A stretch of 64,000 nt of DNA. Origin: Pigmentiphaga sp. H8. Its GTDB lineage: Bacteria > Pseudomonadota > Gammaproteobacteria > Burkholderiales > Burkholderiaceae_B. The DNA lies in assembly GCF_003854895.1 (NCBI RefSeq), contig NZ_CP033966.1, forward strand, positions 2,790,001-2,854,000, in the 5' to 3' direction. Shown here piece after piece: positions 59,076 to 64,000 of this stretch (positions are counted from its first letter, which is position 1; the number at the start of each line of letters is the position of its first letter). Made by a program: the position numbers and the translations under genes. The notes under the pieces are model-generated. The model ran no database searches. It saw only the letters and a list, made by a program, of their open reading frames with translations, and had not been told where the DNA came from.

Positions 59076-60023
59076 TCAGATGTCCAGGACCAGCACGGGC
59101 GTGCGCGCGCGCGAGACGCATACGCACACCACATCGCCCGCGGCCCGTTCGCGCGCCGACAGATAGTGGTCGCGATGGTCGGGCTCGCCTTCGGCCACGC
59201 TCGTCACGCACATGCCGCATTCCCCGCGCCGGCAGTCGTACAGCGGCTCGATGCCCGCCGCCAGCAGCGCGTCCAGCATGGTCTGGCCGGCCTCGACCCG
59301 CACCGTGGTCCCGGAGGCGCGGGCCACGAGGTCGAAGGGCTGGTCGTCGCCCAGCGACAGGGCGCCGGCGAAGAGTTCGTAGTGCACATGCGAGGCCGGC
59401 CAGCCGGAGGCGGCCGCGCCCGAGACCACGCCGGCGATCAGCGCCCGGGGACCGCAGACATACAGGTGCCGCCCGGGCCGGTGCTGCGCCAGCAGCCCCG
59501 GCAGCGCGTCGCGCAGCGGTTCGGCGTCGTCGTAGTACAGATGGACGGATGCGCCCGTCGCCCGCGCTTCCTCGCGCAAGGCCATGTGGCCCGCGGTGCG
59601 GGCCGCGTAGTGCAGCTCGAAGGCTGCCCCCGACCGCCGCAGGCCGCGTGCCATGGAAAGAATGGGCGTGATGCCTATGCCGCCCGCGATGAGCAGGTGT
59701 TCCCGCGCCTCGCCGGCCAGCGCGAAGTGATTCGCGGGCGGCAGCACGTCCAGAATGTCGCCGGCCTGGCGCGCATGCATCCAGGCCGAGCCGCCGCGGC
59801 CGTCGGCGCATCGCAGCACGGCGATCTCGTAGCGGCGCTCGTCGCTGCCGTCACCCAGCAGGGAGTATTCCCGCAGGTCGATGCGGCCGTCGGGCAGCGC
59901 GACCTGCACCCGGATGTGCGCGCCCGGCGCGTACCGGGGCAGCGGCCCCGCATCGGGCAGGGCCAGGACGAACCGCCGGATCTCGGACGTAAGCGTCCGC
60001 ACCTCTTGTATCAAGAGCTTCAT
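59076..60023 (-). CDS. VanB/PDR-type oxidoreductase (FMN, 2Fe-2S)
   Basis: A 315-residue reductase: flavin domain (about residues 1-100, YAPGAHIRVQVALP, LREYSLLGD), NAD-binding part (IAGGIGITPILSMARGL), and a C-terminal plant-type ferredoxin domain with YDCRRGECGMC and a fourth Cys (GDVVCVCVS). Such enzymes feed electrons to Rieske oxygenases. Here no oxygenase is adjacent; the start overlaps the amidase stop (ATGA), so it belongs to the amidase operon. Confidence 0.9.
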   Translation of the reverse strand: MKLLIQEVRTLTSEIRRFVLALPDAGPLPRYAPGAHIRVQVALPDGRIDLREYSLLGDGSDERRYEIAVLRCADGRGGSAWMHARQAGDILDVLPPANHFALAGEAREHLLIAGGIGITPILSMARGLRRSGAAFELHYAARTAGHMALREEARATGASVHLYYDDAEPLRDALPGLLAQHRPGRHLYVCGPRALIAGVVSGAAASGWPASHVHYELFAGALSLGDDQPFDLVARASGTTVRVEAGQTMLDALLAAGIEPLYDCRRGECGMCVTSVAEGEPDHRDHYLSARERAAGDVVCVCVSRARTPVLVLDI

Positions 60024-61330
60024 GACTGCAATCCTTCCCGTGACAGGATCGAATGGAGGGACGCGGCGAGCGCGAGCAGGTCGCGGTCCCGCCCGCCGTG
60101 GCCGACGAGCTGCATGCCGATGGGCAGGCCGTCCGGGGCGCGCAGGCCCGGTACGTTCACGCAGGGCGGGCCGAGCAGCGTCCAGACCCGGCAGAAGACC
60201 GGATCGCCGGTCGCGTGCAGGCCCAGCGGGGCGGCGCCGGGGGCGCTGGGGACCAGCAGGGCGTCGATGCCGTCCATCAGGCTGGCCAGCTCCTGCCGGG
60301 CCGCCTGCGCCAGTCCCTGGGCGGCGGCATAGTCGGCCCGGGAACAGGCCAGGCCTTCTTCGATCAAGCCGCGCAGGGCCGCGCTCAGTTGGTGCCGGTG
60401 GTCTTGCCACTCCATGGACAGGCTGCGCGCGGTCTCGAAGGCCATGACGGTCTTCTGGGCCTGCGCGAGCGGCCGCCATGCCTGCGGCAGTTCCAGGCGA
60501 CGCACCTGGACGCCGGCTTCCCGGCAGCGCCGCTCCGCGTCTTCAAAGGCCCGGGCGCCCGCCGGATCGATGGCCGGCCATTCCCAGGTGCGGCACACGC
60601 CCAGGCGAAGCTGTCCCGGCTGGCGGTGCGGGGGCAGCGCGCGATAGGCCTCGCCCGACAGGGCGCTGCGCATCAGCTCCAGGTCGTCGGCGCCGCGCGC
60701 CAGCCACCCCAAGGTGTCGAGCGACGGCGAAAGTCCCTTCGCGCCGGCCAGGTCATGGCATCCATGCGTGGCTTTCAGTCCGAACACGCCGCAGTAGGAG
60801 GCAGGCCGGATCAGCGAGCCGGCGGTCTGCGAACCGAACGCCAGCGGCACCATGCCGCTGGCCACCGCGGCCGCGGAGCCGCTGGAGGAGCCGCCCGGCG
60901 TATGCAGCGGGTTGCACGGATTGGCGGTCGGACCGGGGTTGAAATAGGCGAACTCGGTGGTGACGGTCTTGCCCATCACCACCGCGCCAGCGGCACGCGC
61001 GGCCGCCACGCAGGCGGCGTCGGCGCCGGCCAGTCCATCCTCGTAGATGGGAGAGCCGCAGCGGGTGGGGAAATCCTGCGTCAGGAAAATGTCCTTCACC
61101 GCCAGCGGGATGCCCGCCAGCGGACCGGCCGCGCCCCGGCCGTCGATGCGGCGCGCCTGCGTGCGCGCATGGCCGGGGTCGATCGCGCGCCAGGCCCGTA
61201 TCGCGGGTTCGTCGGCCTCGATGCGCGCCAGGCATTGCTCGACGGCGTCCAGGGCGGCGTGCCGGTGTCCGTCGAGGGCGGCGCGCAGTTCGACGGCGAG
61301 CGGTGGGAGGGAATGAGTGTCGTCGTTCAT
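60020..61330 (-). CDS. Amidase signature family amidase
   Basis: A 436-residue amidase with the Ser-cisSer-Lys triad: Lys in PLAVKDIFL (about residue 79), the signature TPGGSSSGSAAAVASG with the cis-Ser, and the nucleophile Ser in SQTAGSLIRPA. It hydrolyses an amide; the substrate is unknown. It is flanked on both sides by four-base overlaps, with an MDR-like gene upstream and a VanB-type reductase downstream, forming a catabolic operon. Confidence 0.9.
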   Translation of the reverse strand: MNDDTHSLPPLAVELRAALDGHRHAALDAVEQCLARIEADEPAIRAWRAIDPGHARTQARRIDGRGAAGPLAGIPLAVKDIFLTQDFPTRCGSPIYEDGLAGADAACVAAARAAGAVVMGKTVTTEFAYFNPGPTANPCNPLHTPGGSSSGSAAAVASGMVPLAFGSQTAGSLIRPASYCGVFGLKATHGCHDLAGAKGLSPSLDTLGWLARGADDLELMRSALSGEAYRALPPHRQPGQLRLGVCRTWEWPAIDPAGARAFEDAERRCREAGVQVRRLELPQAWRPLAQAQKTVMAFETARSLSMEWQDHRHQLSAALRGLIEEGLACSRADYAAAQGLAQAARQELASLMDGIDALLVPSAPGAAPLGLHATGDPVFCRVWTLLGPPCVNVPGLRAPDGLPIGMQLVGHGGRDRDLLALAASLHSILSREGLQS

Positions 61331-62130
61331 GGCATGGAGAGAAGGTTGAGAGAAGCATCGAGCGCATCACGCACGCGCTCGACCAGGGCGGGCAATTCGC
61401 GTGCCGCGCGCGCGGCGTGGGGCCGGTGGCGGACAGGGTCCCACCGGATGGCGTGCAGGCTCGCGCCGCGCCGGCGCAGCGCCGACAGCGGAATCGAGAT
61501 GTCCTGGCCTGGCGCGGCGATGCCCAGCGCCGCCAGCCGCGCGCCATGCCGGGCGCAGCCCAGCGACGCCGGCAGGTGCTGTCCATGGGAGGGATCGAGC
61601 ACGACGTCGGCGCCGCCATGTTCGCGCAGCAGCACCGGCCAGTCCGTCGTGTACAGCGCGCCATCGTGCGCGCCGGCCCGCATCGCCCGCCGCATGCCGT
61701 CGCGCGTGGCCGTTGCCGCGAGCGGCTGGGCGCCCAGTTCGCGGGACAGCGCCGTCATCAGCAGGCCCCAGGGCGTATCGGCCTCGTGTACCAGCACCGC
61801 CTCGCCGGGGCCGGCCAGGCGCCGGTCGGCCAGCGTCCACCAGACCACCGGCCACAGCGCGGGCAGCAGCAGGGCGGCACCATCGTCCAGCGTGGCGGGA
61901 ACGGACAGCGCGCCCTCGACGGCGACGGTCATTCCCGGGACGCTGGTGCCGGGTGCCATCGCGGCCACGCGGGTGCCGGCGGCCGGGCCGCCGCCCGGCG
62001 CGTCGCGCAGGGCGCGACCCACGACCGGGACGCCGGGTGCCAGCGCCGAAGCCAGGTCCGGCGCTACGCGCCGCACCTCGATCAGGAGGCGTCCCGCGCC
62101 GGGGGAAGAGGGGGGAATCCCGGTTGTCAT
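61327..62130 (-). CDS. MDR (quinone oxidoreductase)-like protein, possibly degenerate
   Basis: A 267-residue protein resembling the nucleotide-binding part of medium-chain dehydrogenases: AALLLPALWPVVWWTLADRR, GEAVLVHEADTPWGLLMTAL, RELGAQPLAATATRDGMRRA and GADVVLDPSHGQ. The GxGxxG loop is not canonical, and the N-terminal catalytic domain is shortened with no zinc ligands visible. It may be a divergent zeta-crystallin-like reductase or an inactive form. It is the first gene of the operon with the amidase and reductase and is divergent from a LysR gene. Confidence 0.6.
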   Translation of the reverse strand: MTTGIPPSSPGAGRLLIEVRRVAPDLASALAPGVPVVGRALRDAPGGGPAAGTRVAAMAPGTSVPGMTVAVEGALSVPATLDDGAALLLPALWPVVWWTLADRRLAGPGEAVLVHEADTPWGLLMTALSRELGAQPLAATATRDGMRRAMRAGAHDGALYTTDWPVLLREHGGADVVLDPSHGQHLPASLGCARHGARLAALGIAAPGQDISIPLSALRRRGASLHAIRWDPVRHRPHAARAARELPALVERVRDALDASLNLLSMP

Positions 62131-62214
62131 CGATGGCTTTCCTCTGTACCTTGAATCGACTCGTCTGTCCGCCGGCGCGCGTCATCCAGTCCGCGGCCAC
62201 CATCAGGATCAACC

Positions 62215-63183
62215 GTGCTCCAGAATGTCCACGGGTCGCCTGACCCCCAGCTCGAAGGCGCGCTGCGGGCGCCCGATTTCTCGCTCAGGCAGCTGTCCTA
62301 TTTCCTGGCCGCCGCGCAGCATCAGTCCGTGCAGCAGGCGGCGCAGGCCTTGCATGTCTCGGCGCCCGCGGTATCGGCCGCGATCGCGCACCTCGAAGCC
62401 ACGCTGGGCACGCAGTTGTTTCGGCGGCGCCATGCCCGCGGCCTGATCCTGACCGAGTACGGCAGCGCCTTCGCGGTCCAGTGCCGCCGCATCCTGCAGG
62501 ATGCCTGGGGCCTGGGCAGCGACAGCGTGCTCGAACGCGGCGACCTGCGCGGCCAGGTGCGCGTGGGCTGCCTGACGACCTTCGCGCCTTTCGTGGTGCC
62601 GCCGCTGCTGCGCCACGTGCGCGAACAACTGCCCGGCGCCCGCCTGACCTGGAACGAAGGCCACCACGAATACCTGCTCGAAGGGCTGCGCACGGGTTCG
62701 CTGGACCTGGCCGTGCTCTACGACTTCGAGATCCCTTCGGGCGTGCAGGTGGTCACGCTGCGCCCCGCGCCGCTGCAGGTGGTGCTGCCGTCCGATCACC
62801 GTTTGGCCGCCAAGGGGTCGCTGACCACGGCGGACCTGAACACCGAGCCGCTGGTGTTGCTGGACCTGCCGCGTACCCGCGAGTACATGCTGACCGCGTT
62901 CAGCTCCAATGGCGTCATGCCCCGCATCGCCCAGGCCGTGTCGTCCATCGGCATGCTGCTGGGCATGGTGGCCGCGGGGCATGGCTTCTCGCTGCTCAAC
63001 TTCTGTCCGCCCTACGTGCTGCCCGGCGTGGGCAGCATCGTGTCGCGCGCGTTCGAGTCGCATGTACGTCAACCCAATATCGTGGTGGCGTATTCCTACC
63101 GCTATCACTATCCCCGCGTCGCGGCGGCCATCGTCGAGCAGATCTCCGTCCTGGTGGACGACCTGCTCATCCAGGCGCAATGA
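62215..63183 (+). CDS. LysR family transcriptional regulator
   Basis: A 322-residue LysR protein: winged helix (about residues 22-85, LRQLSYFLAAAQHQSVQQAA, HVSAPAVSAAIAHLEATLGT, LFRRRHARGLILTEYG) and effector domain. GTG 62215 has an AGGAT ribosome-like site six bases before. Divergent from the MDR-amidase-reductase operon across 84 bases, it is that operon's likely regulator. It is convergent with a LivK-type receptor gene three bases downstream. Confidence 0.9.
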   Translation: MLQNVHGSPDPQLEGALRAPDFSLRQLSYFLAAAQHQSVQQAAQALHVSAPAVSAAIAHLEATLGTQLFRRRHARGLILTEYGSAFAVQCRRILQDAWGLGSDSVLERGDLRGQVRVGCLTTFAPFVVPPLLRHVREQLPGARLTWNEGHHEYLLEGLRTGSLDLAVLYDFEIPSGVQVVTLRPAPLQVVLPSDHRLAAKGSLTTADLNTEPLVLLDLPRTREYMLTAFSSNGVMPRIAQAVSSIGMLLGMVAAGHGFSLLNFCPPYVLPGVGSIVSRAFESHVRQPNIVVAYSYRYHYPRVAAAIVEQISVLVDDLLIQAQ

Positions 63184-63186
63184 CCG

Positions 63187-64000
63187 TCAGGGCGCCGAAG
63201 CCAACTGGAATGCGCCGCTCTTTACCGTCAGCATGCGTACGCTGTCGGGCTGCGCGCCGAAGTGGTCCGTGGGCCCGTAGGCATAGACGGCGGTGACGCC
63301 GACGTAGCGCGTGTCCTTCTCCAGCTCGTCGCGGATCGCCGTGGCGTTCCCGCCGGCCGTCCGCATCGCGTGCAGCAGCAGGTTGGCCGAATCGAAGCCG
63401 TTGGCGGCGAAGGTCGACGGCGGCTTGCCGTATTTCTGCTGGTAGGCGGCCAGGAAGTCCTGCAACACCTTCTTCTGCGGATCGGCGTCGGACAGCGAGG
63501 CCGCCACGTACAGCTTGGAGGACGGCAGCAGGATGCCGTTGGCGGCATCGCCGGCCAGCCGCAGGTAATTGAAGTCATTGGCCGCGTGCGTGACGTACAG
63601 CGGCGTGTCGATGCCCAGCGCGCGATGGTTGCGGGTGGCGATGGCCAGGCCCGGCCCCGTGGCCCACAGCACGATGGCCTGCGCCGTGGTGCCGCGCAGC
63701 TTGGCCAGTTGCGGTGTCATGTCGGTATCGGCGTTGCCGAAGGTCTCGCTGGCGACCACCTCGATGCCGTACTGGCCCGCCAGCGCGGCCAGCGTGTCGC
63801 GGCCGTTGGTGCCGAAGGCCACGTCCGAGTTCAGCATGGCCACGCGCTTGATGCCGCGCCCCTGCATGTCCTGCAGCATGACCGTCTGCACGATCTGGTC
63901 GGTCAGCGGGGCGATGAAGACGTAGCGGCGCTTCTCGGGCGGCAGCACGATGCCGCGGCTGGCGCCGTTGGCGATCATCGGGACGCGGGCCCGTTCGAAC
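63187..64000 (-). CDS. ABC transporter substrate-binding protein, LivK type (N-terminus cut by window edge)
   Basis: The frame is open to the window end (FERARVPMIANGASRG), so only about 270 C-terminal residues are present. The type 1 periplasmic-binding fold is clear: RRYVFIAPLTDQIVQTVM, KRVAMLNSDVAFGTNGRDTL and YAYGPTDHFGAQPDSVRML, the last being typical of branched-chain amino-acid or aromatic-acid receptors. The signal peptide and any transporter partners lie outside the window. Its neighbours suggest uptake for the amidase-reductase pathway. Confidence 0.88.
   Translation of the reverse strand, partial: FERARVPMIANGASRGIVLPPEKRRYVFIAPLTDQIVQTVMLQDMQGRGIKRVAMLNSDVAFGTNGRDTLAALAGQYGIEVVASETFGNADTDMTPQLAKLRGTTAQAIVLWATGPGLAIATRNHRALGIDTPLYVTHAANDFNYLRLAGDAANGILLPSSKLYVAASLSDADPQKKVLQDFLAAYQQKYGKPPSTFAANGFDSANLLLHAMRTAGGNATAIRDELEKDTRYVGVTAVYAYGPTDHFGAQPDSVRMLTVKSGAFQLASAP

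Noticed and set aside
60053..62446. 797-codon open frame on the plus strand
   Set aside because: Antisense to the amidase and MDR-like genes, which overlap by four bases as a normal operon; the product is low-complexity.

Overview
The window looks like a chromosomal segment of a high-GC betaproteobacterium of the Burkholderiales, most likely Alcaligenaceae (Bordetella or Achromobacter type). Three grounds support this. There are three genes for Bug (TctC-type) periplasmic receptors and two orphan LivK-type binding proteins, an expansion typical of that family. Several housekeeping blocks have betaproteobacterial order (surE-pcm-nlpD; ndk-rlmN-rodZ-ispG-hisS-yfgM-bamB-der-hfq-hflX-hflK-hflC; hisZ-purA). 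Strong GC bias produces long mirror ORFs on nearly every antisense strand. I saw no rRNA, CRISPR array, insertion sequence or prophage gene.

Layout. 0-3.6 kb: the prkA-yeaH-spoVR stress operon (prkA cut by the window edge). 3.9-7.5 kb: fabA with a NIPSNAP gene, then a beta-propeller/deacetylase/sterol-desaturase operon. 7.7-20 kb: accessory metabolism and transport: a LivK-type receptor, a Rieske oxygenase with its divergent TetR repressor, an MgtC module next to an orphan ATP-synthase epsilon subunit, a PadR/ferric-reductase pair, a Bug receptor, a NimT/NimR-like pair, a DMT exporter and azoR/lysR. 21-39.8 kb: a long housekeeping core (surE to hflC). 40-42.7 kb: a ubiD-Bug operon inserted between hflC and hisZ. 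43-46.2 kb: hisZ, purA and a phosphoribosyltransferase. 46.3-51.1 kb: an FNR-controlled universal stress protein, a PrpR-type sigma-54 activator and its apparent target, a CoA-transferase/Bug operon. 51.1-54.8 kb: two tRNA-Leu genes, rnr and rlmB. 54.8-57.9 kb: three small secreted proteins of unknown function, imuA and lexA. 58-64 kb: asparaginase, then a reductase/amidase/MDR-like operon with a divergent LysR gene and a second LivK-type receptor cut by the window edge.

The most striking unexplained structure is a composite intergenic element of about 255-276 bp. It occurs three times (3607-3882, 26075-26329, 39788-40058), each time exactly filling the space between two convergent genes. One isolated arm lies in front of hisS. 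Each arm can fold into nested hairpins, and differences between copies are compensatory. The centre carries a further 11-bp hairpin, and one copy is inverted relative to the others. Other regulatory sites readable from sequence are a near-consensus sigma-54 promoter with tandem upstream repeats, an FNR box centred at -41.5, an SOS box, a TetR operator over a promoter, a PadR palindrome, and structured leaders before the MgtC module, surE and hisZ.
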